A DNA stretch of 64,000 bases, taken from assembly GCF_020524625.1 (NCBI RefSeq), contig NZ_JAIVLL010000006.1, positions 26,664 to 90,663 of the forward strand, read 5' to 3'. The translations under genes were made by a program, and so were the position numbers. Source of the DNA: Brevundimonas poindexterae (GTDB lineage Bacteria; Pseudomonadota; Alphaproteobacteria; Caulobacterales; Caulobacteraceae). Positions within the stretch are counted from its first letter, which is position 1; every line of letters begins with the position of its first letter. Shown in pieces: positions 1-9,974 of the stretch. The notes under the pieces are model-generated. The model had not been told where the DNA came from and searched no databases. It saw only the letters and a list, made by a program, of their open reading frames with translations.

Positions 1-207
1 GCGCTGGCCTTCGAGGCAATTTCGGCGATCGGCACGGTCGGCTTGTCGACCGGCGTCACCGGGGGCCTGACGGACTTCGGCAAGGCCACCATCATCGCCC
101 TCATGTTCATGGGGCGCGTCGGGGTTCTGACCTTCGGCCTCGCGCTGGCCGCCAATGTCAGGCGCGGGCCCGGCGAGCGAGCCGGACCCGACGACCTGAT
201 CTATTGA
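1..207 (+). CDS. Potassium uptake transporter, TrkH/KtrB family (C-terminal fragment)
   Basis: Reading frame 1 is open from the window edge to a TGA at 205-207 and gives 68 residues. The fragment contains AFEAISAIGTVGLSTGVT, which matches the last pore-loop filter region of Ktr/Trk potassium-translocating subunits (the TVGLSTG signature). It is followed by FGKATIIALMFMGRVGVLT, typical of the final membrane helix of KtrB. The protein would be an inner-membrane K+ (or Na+-coupled K+) uptake subunit. The gene is truncated by the window start, so its length and partner subunit (KtrA/TrkA) cannot be seen. The short length limits the choice between TrkH and KtrB; KtrB-like is favoured because the tail is short after the last helix. 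Confidence 0.85.
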   Translation, partial: ALAFEAISAIGTVGLSTGVTGGLTDFGKATIIALMFMGRVGVLTFGLALAANVRRGPGERAGPDDLIY

Positions 208-211
208 GGGC

Positions 212-796
212 CTAGGAGCCGGTGGTCGGCAGGGTCACCGGAGCGGCCGGAGCAATCTCGGTCGTCGGCGCGATCAGGCTTTCGATGAAGCGGGCCAGCA
301 GTTCCAGCCAGACCACGGTCGGGTCGTTCAGCTGTTCGGCGTCCAGACCCGGCTGCAGCAGCACATCGAACTGCAGCACCGCCGAAGGGCTGCCATCGAG
401 GTTCGACTGCAGATAGGCCTTCACAAAGCGCTGCTCGCGGTTCCAGGCATTGATCCGCTCCAGCGACAGGCCGCCGGCCACGACATTGGCGGCGAACTGA
501 ATGTCCTGGCAGCGGCCGGTGGCGTCGCAGCCGTAGAAGAAGATCAGCCAGTTGGTGGTGCCGTCGTTGACCTGCAGCAGGGTCTGACCCTCGACCGTCC
601 GGGGCTCCTCGACCGTGGCGCCCTTGGCCACCAGCCAGGTGCGGACTTCGGACGGGGTGAGGCCGAGCACCGGGTCCTGTGCGGCGGGCCGGGCGGCGGG
701 CGCTGTGCCCGGATCGGTCGCCGCCAGCGACGGGGCCGCCATCAGCAGCAGCGGGGCGACGGCCAGGGCGGCCAGGGTGCGGGGGGTGGTGAACAT
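212..796 (-). CDS. YbjN-domain exported protein
   Basis: A 194-residue protein with a clear Sec signal peptide: a basic TPR start, then an Ala/Leu-rich core ending ASLAA-like near residue 27. The body (about residues 45-165) looks like a YbjN domain, a fold shared with type III secretion chaperones, of unknown biochemical role. It has WLIFFYGCD and a conserved NREQRFVKAYL segment. I chose ATG at 796 because it overlaps the zapE stop (TGATG), which implies translational coupling; a TTG one codon upstream is the only alternative. The Pro/Ala-rich C-terminus (PAAPVTLPTTGS) is probably disordered. It is co-transcribed with zapE and convergent with the potassium transporter. Function is unknown; a periplasmic location is inferred. 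Confidence 0.8.
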   Translation of the reverse strand: MFTTPRTLAALAVAPLLLMAAPSLAATDPGTAPAARPAAQDPVLGLTPSEVRTWLVAKGATVEEPRTVEGQTLLQVNDGTTNWLIFFYGCDATGRCQDIQFAANVVAGGLSLERINAWNREQRFVKAYLQSNLDGSPSAVLQFDVLLQPGLDAEQLNDPTVVWLELLARFIESLIAPTTEIAPAAPVTLPTTGS

Positions 797-1941
797 CAAT
801 CTCTCCCTTGGAGCTTTGGGTCGTTCATGGTGGGCGACGGCGGCGATCCTGTGGCGGCCAGCCAGCCCTTGCCGGTCATTTCCTTGAGCCGGGATACGGT
901 CCGGCCGAATTCGAAGGTCTCCTGCCCCTCCGGATAGAGGCGTTCGGCGGGGGCCGCTGCCAGCACAACCAGACGGGTCCTGGCTTCATACAGGGCGTCG
1001 ATCAGGGTCACCAGACGGCGGGCGGCGGCGTGGTCGTCGGGGCGCAGGACCGGGACTTCCTCGAGGAACAGGGTGTGGAAGCGGTCGGCGAGGGCGAGGT
1101 AGTCGTTCGGGCCCAGCGCGCGCTGGCACAGATCGGCGAAGGTGGCGCGGGCCATGCCGCCGACCGTGCGGGGCAGCCGGATTTCCCGGCCCAGCACGTC
1201 GAGGGCGGCCTCGGCCTCGGGCTCGTCCCCGCGCAGACGCTGCCACAGGGCGTCGAACCCCGCCCGCCCGTCGGCGTCGGTGGAGTCGTACCAGGCCGGG
1301 GCCGAGGCGAGGGCGTCGATGCGCCAGTCCCTCGAACCTGCGACCTCGACCCGTTCGCAGCGCGCCTCGATAAGATCGATGAAGGGGACGAAGAGCTCGC
1401 GGTTGACCCCGTTCAGATACAGGTCCTGCGGCCGGCGGTTCGAGGTGACGGCCAGCACCACCTTGTGCTCGAACAGAGCCTGGAACAGGCGTCCGAGGAT
1501 CAGGGCATCGGCGATATCGGTGACCTGCAGCTCGTCGAAGCACAGCAGGCGGGCCTCGGAGGCGATCAGGGCGGCGACCGGTCCGATCGGATCATCGCCT
1601 TTCCACTGGCCGAAGGTGGCCTTGCGCGCCCGCTTGTCGCCCTCGCGCCAGCTGCGGATCAGCCCATGGACGCGCGACAGGAAGGCGTGGAAGTGGGCGC
1701 GCTTCTTCCGGGGCTCCTGCACCTGGGCGAAGAACAGGTCCATCAGCATGGACTTGCCGCGTCCGGGCGGGCCGTAGAGATAGACGCCGCGCACATCGGG
1801 CACGCCGCCGAACAGGCCGCGCCGGCCCAGGTCCTTCTCCAGCCGGGCCAGGGCCTTGAGGGCTGCGTCCTGACCCGGATCGGGCTTGAGGATGCCGTCT
1901 TTCAGCTTTTTCGCGTGGGCGCGTTCGATACGGGAAGCCAT
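796..1941 (-). CDS. zapE: Cell division protein ZapE (AFG1-like AAA ATPase)
   Basis: A 381-residue P-loop ATPase of the AFG1/ZapE family. Walker A is GPPGRGKS (residues 57-64), and Walker B is LLCFDELQV (about 132-140), the family-specific DELQVTD form. A conserved TSNR sensor segment follows. In Escherichia coli ZapE acts at the division site late in constriction, and its eukaryotic homologue works in mitochondrial protein quality control. Length is normal. The start is an ATG at 1941 and the gene diverges from asd. The stop overlaps the start of the ybjN-like gene, so the two form a short operon. Family assignment is firm; the exact substrate in this organism is not known. Confidence 0.92.
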   Translation of the reverse strand: MASRIERAHAKKLKDGILKPDPGQDAALKALARLEKDLGRRGLFGGVPDVRGVYLYGPPGRGKSMLMDLFFAQVQEPRKKRAHFHAFLSRVHGLIRSWREGDKRARKATFGQWKGDDPIGPVAALIASEARLLCFDELQVTDIADALILGRLFQALFEHKVVLAVTSNRRPQDLYLNGVNRELFVPFIDLIEARCERVEVAGSRDWRIDALASAPAWYDSTDADGRAGFDALWQRLRGDEPEAEAALDVLGREIRLPRTVGGMARATFADLCQRALGPNDYLALADRFHTLFLEEVPVLRPDDHAAARRLVTLIDALYEARTRLVVLAAAPAERLYPEGQETFEFGRTVSRLKEMTGKGWLAATGSPPSPTMNDPKLQGRD

Positions 1942-2093
1942 GGGTCCCGCCTAGCGGGTGCGCGCGGGACTGAAAAGCGATTGCGTGGGGCGGGGGAATG
2001 ATTACATGGGCACCGTACCCCGCATCCCCCACCCTGCCCTTGAGCAGCGCGCGTCCGTGGCGCGCGCGCAGGGCGTCCGAAGGACAGACCATA

Positions 2094-3140
2094 ATGGGCT
2101 ATCGCGTCGCCGTCGTAGGTGCCACCGGCAATGTCGGCCAGGAAATGCTGAACATCCTGGAGGAGCTGAACTTTCCGGTGTCGCAGCTGCACGCCATCGC
2201 CTCGCGCAAGTCGCAGGGCGTCGAGGTGGCCTTTGGCGAGAAGACCGTCAAATGCGAAAATCTTGAGACCTTCGACTTCTCGAAGGTCGATGTGGTGCTG
2301 ATGAGCGCCGGCGGCGACGTCAGCCGCGAATGGTCGGAACGGATCGGCAAGGCCGGCCCGATCGTCATCGACAACTCCTCGGCCTTCCGCATGGACCCGG
2401 ACGTGCCGCTGATCGTGCCGGAAGTGAACCCGGACGCGGTCAAGGATGCGCGGAAGAAGAACATCATCGCCAATCCGAACTGTTCGACCGCCCAGCTGGT
2501 GGTGGCGCTGAAGCCCCTGCATGACGCCGCGAAGATCAGGCGCTGCGTGGTCTCGACCTATCAATCGGTGTCCGGCGCGGGCAAGGAGGCCATGGACGAG
2601 CTGTGGACCCAGACCAAGGCCATCTATGGTCTGGGCGACGCCACGCCGAAGGTCTTCCCCAAGCAGATCGCCTTCAACCTGATCCCGATGATCGGGGCTT
2701 TCCGCGACGACGGCTATACGGATGAGGAAGCCAAGATGTGGGCCGAGACCCACAAGATCCTCGATCCGGAGATCAAGCTGACCGTCACCTGCGTGCGGGT
2801 GCCGGTGTTCGTCGGCCATTCGGAATCGGTCACGGTCGAGTTCGACCGTCCCATCTCGCCCGATGAGGCCCGGGAGATCCTGCGTGAGGCGCCCGGCGTG
2901 CTGGTCGTCGACAAGCAGGAGGCCGATGGCTACGTCACTCCGGTTGACGCAGCGGGCGACTTTGCCGTGTTCGTCAGCCGGATCCGCAAGGATCCGACCG
3001 TCGAGAACGGCCTGAACCTGTGGGTCGTGTCCGACAATCTGCGCAAGGGCGCGGCGCTGAACGCCGTCCAGATCGCCCAGCTGCTGGACGAGACCGGCAC
3101 CATCAAGCCCGCTGACGGCTATCGCGGCCTGACCGTCTGA
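2094..3140 (+). CDS. asd: Aspartate-semialdehyde dehydrogenase
   Basis: A 348-residue enzyme that reduces beta-aspartyl phosphate to aspartate semialdehyde with NADPH, the branch point to lysine/diaminopimelate, threonine and methionine. The N-terminus has the Rossmann motif VGATGNVGQEML. The catalytic cysteine is C130 in NPNCSTAQL. SYQSVSGAGKEAM-type and GHSESV segments are the family's substrate-binding parts. The ATG at 2094 is preceded by AAGGACAG; an upstream in-frame ATG at 1998 would add an unrelated 32-residue leader and was rejected. A GC-rich inverted repeat (GCGCGCG at 2047-2053, CGCGCGC at 2061-2067) lies in the leader. The stop overlaps the rarD start (TGATG). Confidence 0.96.
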   Translation: MGYRVAVVGATGNVGQEMLNILEELNFPVSQLHAIASRKSQGVEVAFGEKTVKCENLETFDFSKVDVVLMSAGGDVSREWSERIGKAGPIVIDNSSAFRMDPDVPLIVPEVNPDAVKDARKKNIIANPNCSTAQLVVALKPLHDAAKIRRCVVSTYQSVSGAGKEAMDELWTQTKAIYGLGDATPKVFPKQIAFNLIPMIGAFRDDGYTDEEAKMWAETHKILDPEIKLTVTCVRVPVFVGHSESVTVEFDRPISPDEAREILREAPGVLVVDKQEADGYVTPVDAAGDFAVFVSRIRKDPTVENGLNLWVVSDNLRKGAALNAVQIAQLLDETGTIKPADGYRGLTV

Positions 3141-4063
3141 TGACGACGGCCGCGCCGGACGGTCGCGCCGCCCTGCTGGCGGGGTTGGGGTGCTATGTGC
3201 TGTGGGGGCTGTCGCCCCTGATCTATCAGCCCATGGGTGCGGCGGGGGCCGATGCCTTCGAGATCATGGGCCACCGGGCCGTCTGGGGCGTGGTCTGGGC
3301 CGCGGTGCTGGTCGTCTGGGCCCGGCAGTCGGATCAGGTGAAGGCCGCCTTTGCCGATCGCCGGACACTGGGCTGGCTGATCCTGTCGACCACGCTGATC
3401 GCGCTGAACTGGGGCCTGTTCGTCTGGGCGGTGAACCACGGCCACACGCTGGAGACCAGCCTCGGCTACTATCTGAACCCGCTGTTCAACATGGCGCTGG
3501 GCGCATGGCTGTTCCGCGAGCGGCTGAGCCGGGCGGGACTGGTGGCTATTGCGCTGGCGGCCACGGGCGTGGCCCTGCAGGCCGTGGCGCTGGGCCGGCT
3601 GCCGATCATCTCGCTGACGCTGGCGGTGTCGTTCGCCGCGTATGGGGTCATCCGGAAGCGCGTGCGGGCCGAGGCCCAGGCGGGCCTGTTTGTGGAATGC
3701 CTGATCATGGCGCCCTTCGGTCTGGCCTGGCTGATCTGGCTGCAGATGCAGGGCACGGGCGTGTTCTTCGACAGTCCGAACGCGGCCTTCTGGCTGGCCA
3801 TGGCCGGGCCCGTGACGGTCGGCCCACTGGTGCTGTTCTCGTGGGCGGCCCGACGGCTGCCGCTGACGACCATCGGCTTCCTGCAGTTCATCGCCCCGAC
3901 GATCAGCTTCGTCATCGGGGTGAGTCAGGGTGAGGAGTTCACTTGGCTGCGCGGGGTGTCGTTCGGCTTCATCTGGCTGGGGGCCGCTGTCTTCCTGTGG
4001 GCGGCGTGGCGGCGCGCTCGCCTGTCGCGCAAGGCCCTGGAATCGCAGGCCGAGCCGGTCTAA
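3140..4063 (+). CDS. rarD: EamA-family transporter RarD
   Basis: A 307-residue integral membrane protein of the drug/metabolite transporter superfamily with about ten hydrophobic helices in two EamA-type repeats. It carries the RarD hallmarks: GCYVLWGLSPLIYQP near the N-terminus, GHRAVWGV, and LNWGLFVWAVNHGHTLETSLGYYLNPL. Its substrate is unknown; RarD was named for chloramphenicol sensitivity and is thought to be a metabolite exporter. It is translationally coupled to asd (overlapping TGATG), so an amino-acid-related export role is possible but only inferred. Its 3' end overlaps the convergent hisN gene by 4 bp. Confidence 0.92.
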   Translation: MTTAAPDGRAALLAGLGCYVLWGLSPLIYQPMGAAGADAFEIMGHRAVWGVVWAAVLVVWARQSDQVKAAFADRRTLGWLILSTTLIALNWGLFVWAVNHGHTLETSLGYYLNPLFNMALGAWLFRERLSRAGLVAIALAATGVALQAVALGRLPIISLTLAVSFAAYGVIRKRVRAEAQAGLFVECLIMAPFGLAWLIWLQMQGTGVFFDSPNAAFWLAMAGPVTVGPLVLFSWAARRLPLTTIGFLQFIAPTISFVIGVSQGEEFTWLRGVSFGFIWLGAAVFLWAAWRRARLSRKALESQAEPV

Positions 4064-4845
4064 CCGACCGCGCGGCGCAGCGTCAGGAGCGCCTGATCCG
4101 TGAGGGCGGCATCGCCCACAGCCAGAATGCGGCCGTCGTCACGGGGCGTTTCACCCAGCCAGTCGGTGACCCGCCCGCCCGCGGCCTCGATCAGGGCGAC
4201 CAGGGCCGTCCAGTCCCAGGGCTTGAGACCCGTCTCGGCCACCAGATCGATGTGGCCCGAGGCCAGCATGGCATAGGCATAGGCGTCGCAGCCCAGCCGC
4301 GCGAGGCGGGCGGTCGCGCGGACCTGTCGCCAGCCGCCCAACTCGGCCCCGGTGAAGATGTCTGGGTCGGTGGTGGCGATGACGGCATCATTCAGTTTCG
4401 GGCAGGGGCGGGTGGCGATCGGCGTCTCGGCTCCGCGCGTGACGCAGCGCGCGCCGGACGGACCGCCGAGGAAGACTTCGTCGAGATAGGGCTGGGCGAC
4501 GGCGCCCACCACGGGGCGTCCCCGATGGGTCAGGCCGATCAATGTGGTCCACAGCGGCAGGCCGGCGACGAAGGCGCGGGTGCCGTCGACGGGATCCAGG
4601 ACCCAGACATAGTCGGCGTCCGGGCGGTCGGCGCCGTATTCCTCGCCGACGATGCCGTGGTCGGGAAAGTGCGACTCGATCAGGCGTCGCATGGCCGCCT
4701 CGGCGCCCCGGTCGGCCTCGGTCACCGGGTCGAAGGCGCCCGGTTTGCCCTTGTCCTCGGCGGCGGCCCCCGTGCGGAACAGGGGCAGGGTCACGTCGGC
4801 GGCGACGCGAGCGAGCTCGAGGGCGAAGGCTTCATGTGCGGTCAT
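4060..4845 (-). CDS. hisN: Histidinol-phosphatase / inositol monophosphatase family
   Basis: A 261-residue member of the Mg-dependent inositol monophosphatase superfamily. Metal ligands are visible as GEEYG (E68/E69), LDPVDGT (residues 83-89) and KPWDWTA (around 210). The sequence resembles the alphaproteobacterial/actinobacterial HisN type, which dephosphorylates L-histidinol phosphate in histidine biosynthesis. Members also hydrolyse inositol phosphates, so the substrate is inferred from similarity alone. Length is typical. No other his genes are nearby. The gene is convergent with rarD and follows the XRE regulator gene in the same direction. Confidence 0.85.
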   Translation of the reverse strand: MTAHEAFALELARVAADVTLPLFRTGAAAEDKGKPGAFDPVTEADRGAEAAMRRLIESHFPDHGIVGEEYGADRPDADYVWVLDPVDGTRAFVAGLPLWTTLIGLTHRGRPVVGAVAQPYLDEVFLGGPSGARCVTRGAETPIATRPCPKLNDAVIATTDPDIFTGAELGGWRQVRATARLARLGCDAYAYAMLASGHIDLVAETGLKPWDWTALVALIEAAGGRVTDWLGETPRDDGRILAVGDAALTDQALLTLRRAVG

Positions 4846-4886
4846 GGGTGGGCGGCATACAGACGCCGCCGCCCGTCGTCACCCAT

Positions 4887-5270
4887 TTAAGCTACGGCGT
4901 CGCCTTCAGAATGCAGCGACTTGGCCAGATCCAGCAGGCGACGGCGCGGACGCTCGCCCAGCTGATAGTAGGCCTGGATCAGGTCGAGGGTTTCCTTGCG
5001 CGAGAACATCTCGCCTCCGGCGCCGCCGGCGGTCTCGCTGCGCTCCAGCGCCTCGGTCAGGCCGTCGTAGAAATAGCTGACGGGCGTTTCCAGCGCCTCG
5101 GACAGCTGCCACAGGCGGGCGGCCGAGATGCGGTTGGCGCCGCACTCATACTTCTGGATCTGCTGGAAGCGGATGCCGACCTGGGTGGCCAGCTGCTGTT
5201 GCGTCAGGCCCAGAAGGCGGCGGCGGCGGCGCAGGCGGCGCCCCAGGTGAAGATCGATGTCAGTGGCCAT
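4887..5270 (-). CDS. XRE-family helix-turn-helix transcriptional regulator
   Basis: A 127-residue protein. An Arg-rich stretch (RRLRRRRRLLG) leads into a classic Cro/CI-type HTH: LTQQQLATQVGIRFQQIQKYECGANRIS. The remainder is a short helical tail (LDLIQAYYQLGERPRRRLLDLAKSL). I prefer ATG at 5270, which has GGAAATGGCC upstream; ATG at 5276 is nearly as good, while a start further upstream would add an unlike leader. Similar small regulators are very common in Alphaproteobacteria. It is transcribed divergently from the stress membrane protein gene and could control it or hisN, but no operator was recognised. Targets are unknown. Confidence 0.85.
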   Translation of the reverse strand: MATDIDLHLGRRLRRRRRLLGLTQQQLATQVGIRFQQIQKYECGANRISAARLWQLSEALETPVSYFYDGLTEALERSETAGGAGGEMFSRKETLDLIQAYYQLGERPRRRLLDLAKSLHSEGDAVA

Positions 5271-5464
5271 GGCCATTTCCCCATGTTGCGACCTGTCCCG
5301 AAACGGAACGGCTCGCCCTTCACGCGGCAAACCTCGTGCCGGGGTCGCGTGACGGGGGAATGACGGCGGTATGCGAATCCCGATGGGGCGCGGCCTGCAT
5401 GCAACCCGGGGGCAGGGGCGCGCATTAAAGGTTCAGCTTGGACGCTCTAAGGAAGGAAGCTCAC

Positions 5465-5707
5465 ATGAATATCATTTTCTGGATCATCGTCGGTATCATT
5501 GCCGGCTGGCTGGCTGAACAGATCATGGGCCGCAGCCACGGCCTTCTCACCAATCTGATCGTCGGTATCGTGGGTGCCGTGATCGGTGGTGTCCTGGCCA
5601 ATGCCCTCGGCTTTGCCTGGGGTGGCTGGATCGGTTCGACCATCGTCGCCACCATCGGCGCCATCATCCTGCTGTTCCTGCTGGGACTGGTGAAGCGTCG
5701 CGCCTGA
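5465..5707 (+). CDS. GlsB/YeaQ/YmgE-family stress-response membrane protein
   Basis: An 80-residue, almost entirely hydrophobic protein with three predicted helices and the family's glycine-rich pattern (IVGIIAGWLAEQIMG, LIVGIVGAVIGGVL). It ends in a short basic tail KRRA. Members of this transglycosylase-associated family are small inner-membrane proteins induced by stress in several bacteria; the molecular role is unknown. The ATG at 5465 has a strong ribosome binding site (AAGGAAGG at about 5450-5457). The gene stands alone, divergent from the XRE regulator, and ends at a strong bidirectional terminator. Confidence 0.93.
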   Translation: MNIIFWIIVGIIAGWLAEQIMGRSHGLLTNLIVGIVGAVIGGVLANALGFAWGGWIGSTIVATIGAIILLFLLGLVKRRA

Positions 5708-5732
5708 TCGGCTGACGATCTGAAAACAGAAA

Positions 5733-5761
5733 GGGCGGCTCCCTGCGGAGCCGCCCTTTTT
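5733..5761. terminator. Intrinsic bidirectional terminator (glsB-like / typA)
   Basis: A perfect 10-bp stem: GGGCGGCTCC (5733-5742), loop CTGC, GGAGCCGCCC (5747-5756), followed by five T and preceded by an A-rich stretch. It lies between two convergent genes and can terminate both. Confidence 0.93.
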
Positions 5762-5784
5762 CATGTCCGGAAGGAACGCCAGCC

Positions 5785-7617
<1,833 letters not shown>

Positions 7618-7788
7618 GGAGCTATCAGACGTGCAGGGCGGCCGGCAGATGCGGGCCGCAGGGTGAGGGCGACGGTGCGGGGAGCGCGCGCCTCATACAG
7701 GTCCGGGCGACGAAAGGCCAGCCGTCGCCGGTTTTCATTGCCGGGGAGGAGGGGCCCCGGCGCCGCTCCGGACGCCAAGGCCCTTGGA

Positions 7789-9843
7789 TCAGACTTTCGC
7801 CGAGCGTCCGCGGACCCAGCTGTAGAGCGCAAAGGTCAGGACGACGAAGGCGACAATGCCCGCAGTCATGGCCGGCCAAGCGCTGCCCTCGGGCAGCAGG
7901 GCCAGTGGCGCCTCGTTGCGGGTGGCGACGATGATGCCGGCGTAGATGACGCCGAACAGGCTCTCGCCGACGATCAGGCCGGACGCCAGCAACACGCCCA
8001 TGCGCCGCGCCACATCGGCAAAGCGGGTGCCCGAGACGGCCCGGTCATACAGCCAGCCGCAGACGGCGCCCACGACCAGCATCATGGTGACGGCGGCCGG
8101 CAGGTAGAAGCCGATGCCGACGGCCAGCGGCGGCAGCTTGATCCGCCCCTTGCTGGCGCCCGACAGCACGATGTCGAGGACGATGATGACGACGCCGATC
8201 AGGGCGCCGAGGCCGATCAGGTCCCAGCGCAGGTCGCCGCCGATCACGCCGCGGGCGAGCGCCGAGATCAGGGTGGCTTGCGGGGCGGCCAGGGGCTGGT
8301 TGGCGATGCCGGGAGGGCCCCCCTCGAAGCCGAACGCGCCGTTCATCTGGTTCAGGATGAAGGGGATGACCAGGGCGCCGGCGACCACGCCGACGATCAG
8401 GGCCGTCTGCTGGCGCCAGGGGGTGGCGCCGACCAGCTGGCCGGTCTTGAGGTCCTGGAGGTTGTCATTGGCGATGACCGCGACGGCAAAGACCACGGCA
8501 GTGACGATCAGGGCAAAGGCGATGATGGCGGGATCGGCGGGCACGCCGGCCACGGCCATGACGCCCAGCATCAGCACCGAGGCGATGACGATGGCGAGGA
8601 TGCCGACGCCCGAGACCGGGCTGTTCGACGAGCCGATCAGGCCGGCCATATAGCCGCAGATGGCCGCCACGGCGAAGCCGATCAGGGTCACATAGACCAG
8701 CCCGCCGGCGACCAGCATGGCGGTCGATCCGGCCAGAACCGGCGTGGTCTGGGCGAACCAGGCCAGCACGGCGGTGATGCCGGCGAGCGCGGCCAACGAC
8801 AGGCCGCCGACGATCCGGATCGGAATGTCCTGCTCGGTGATGTCCAGGGCCATGCCCTCATTGCGGCGGGCCTGGGCGGCCAGCGCCGAGGTGAGGCCGC
8901 CGATCAGGGGGCCGGCCAGCTTGATCAGGGTCCAGATGGCGGCCACGCCGATCACGCCGGCGCCCATGAAGCGAACCTCGCGGCTCCAGACGGTCCCGGC
9001 CAGCTCCTCGGCGGACACGCCCGCAGGCAGGGTGCCGGCGATCGAGGGAATGCCGTGGGCGGTCAGCCAGGCGATGGTGTCGGGCGAGGTCAGGATCGGC
9101 ACGGCGATCGCCCAGGCCAGGATCAGGCCGAACAGCTGGGCCAGACCAACCGACAGGCCGATCAGATGGCCCGCGCCCAGCAGGGCGAACTGCATGCCGA
9201 AGCCCATGCCCGTCGCGCCGCCGCCCAGGGCGGCCGGCAGTTTGAAGTAGCGGGCGGCTTCTCCGGCAAAGGCCCGGGCGGCGATCAGCCAAGCATAGAC
9301 GGCCGAGACCACGGCGCCGACGACAACGACCAGCAGGCCGGCCTTGTTCTCGCGGACGGCGCTTTCGGTCTGCTGGGCGCCGCGCGAGCCGACCTTCAGC
9401 ACCTCGGCGGCGGCGACGCCTTCGGGGTAGGGCAGGCCGCCGCCGGTGACGAGCGCCCGTCGCAGCGGGATGGAGAAGGTCACGCCCAGAATGCCGCCGA
9501 AGATGCAGATCAGGGTCGAGATCCAGAAGGGGAATTCCAGCCACCAGCCGATCATCACCAGCCCGGGCAGGACGAAGATGATCGAGCTCATCGCGCCGCC
9601 GACCGAGGCGACGGTCTGGACGGTCATGTTTTCCCAGATGGTCGAGGTGCGGAAGCCGCGCAGCAGGGCCATGGAAATGACCGCCGCCGGAATGGCCGAG
9701 GCGAAGGTCAGGCCGACCTTGAGCCCCAGATAGGTGTTGGCGGCGGTGAAGATCACCGCCAGTACGCAGCCCAGCACGAGCGCGCGGAGCGTCAGTTCAA
9801 GGCGCCGGCGCTTTCCGGACGCGGAAGTATCGATGTCGGTCAT
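7789..9843 (-). CDS. OPT-family oligopeptide/metal-peptide transporter
   Basis: A 684-residue polytopic inner-membrane protein with some 15 hydrophobic segments and typical OPT features: LGLKVGLTFASAIPAAVISM near residue 45, then GGGLPYPEGVA, LVGATPWRQQT and PLAVGIGFYLP. OPT proteins import small peptides or metal-chelate conjugates by proton symport; the bacterial branch is poorly characterised. Length is normal and no frameshift is seen. A hairpin immediately upstream of the ATG encloses the ribosome binding site. The long open frame on the opposite strand is a shadow of its codon bias. Confidence 0.9.
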   Translation of the reverse strand: MTDIDTSASGKRRRLELTLRALVLGCVLAVIFTAANTYLGLKVGLTFASAIPAAVISMALLRGFRTSTIWENMTVQTVASVGGAMSSIIFVLPGLVMIGWWLEFPFWISTLICIFGGILGVTFSIPLRRALVTGGGLPYPEGVAAAEVLKVGSRGAQQTESAVRENKAGLLVVVVGAVVSAVYAWLIAARAFAGEAARYFKLPAALGGGATGMGFGMQFALLGAGHLIGLSVGLAQLFGLILAWAIAVPILTSPDTIAWLTAHGIPSIAGTLPAGVSAEELAGTVWSREVRFMGAGVIGVAAIWTLIKLAGPLIGGLTSALAAQARRNEGMALDITEQDIPIRIVGGLSLAALAGITAVLAWFAQTTPVLAGSTAMLVAGGLVYVTLIGFAVAAICGYMAGLIGSSNSPVSGVGILAIVIASVLMLGVMAVAGVPADPAIIAFALIVTAVVFAVAVIANDNLQDLKTGQLVGATPWRQQTALIVGVVAGALVIPFILNQMNGAFGFEGGPPGIANQPLAAPQATLISALARGVIGGDLRWDLIGLGALIGVVIIVLDIVLSGASKGRIKLPPLAVGIGFYLPAAVTMMLVVGAVCGWLYDRAVSGTRFADVARRMGVLLASGLIVGESLFGVIYAGIIVATRNEAPLALLPEGSAWPAMTAGIVAFVVLTFALYSWVRGRSAKV

Positions 9844-9846
9844 GAT

Positions 9847-9868
9847 GGTCCCCTCGTTGAGGGGAACC
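9847..9868 (-). promoter_or_regulatory. SD-sequestering hairpin in the OPT transporter leader
   Basis: Read on the minus strand, GGTTCCCCTC, loop AAC, GAGGGGACC ends 3 nt before the ATG at 9843. The right arm contains the GAGGGG Shine-Dalgarno sequence, so folding would hide it. The stem is 9 bp with one bulged T. This is seen in the sequence; a control function is inference. Confidence 0.55.
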
Positions 9869-9974
9869 TAGGCCCGGGAAGCGCCTCCCGACAACTGGAT
9901 TTGCAGACCGCCTGGCCTCCTCCGTCGCAAAAGGCCGGGGCGGGTCGGACCTCAACGCTCCGGGGTCGAAACCG

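Noticed and set aside
2047..2067. A riboswitch in the asd leader
   Set aside because: Only a simple GC inverted repeat is present; no lysine-riboswitch-like multi-stem structure fits the short leader.
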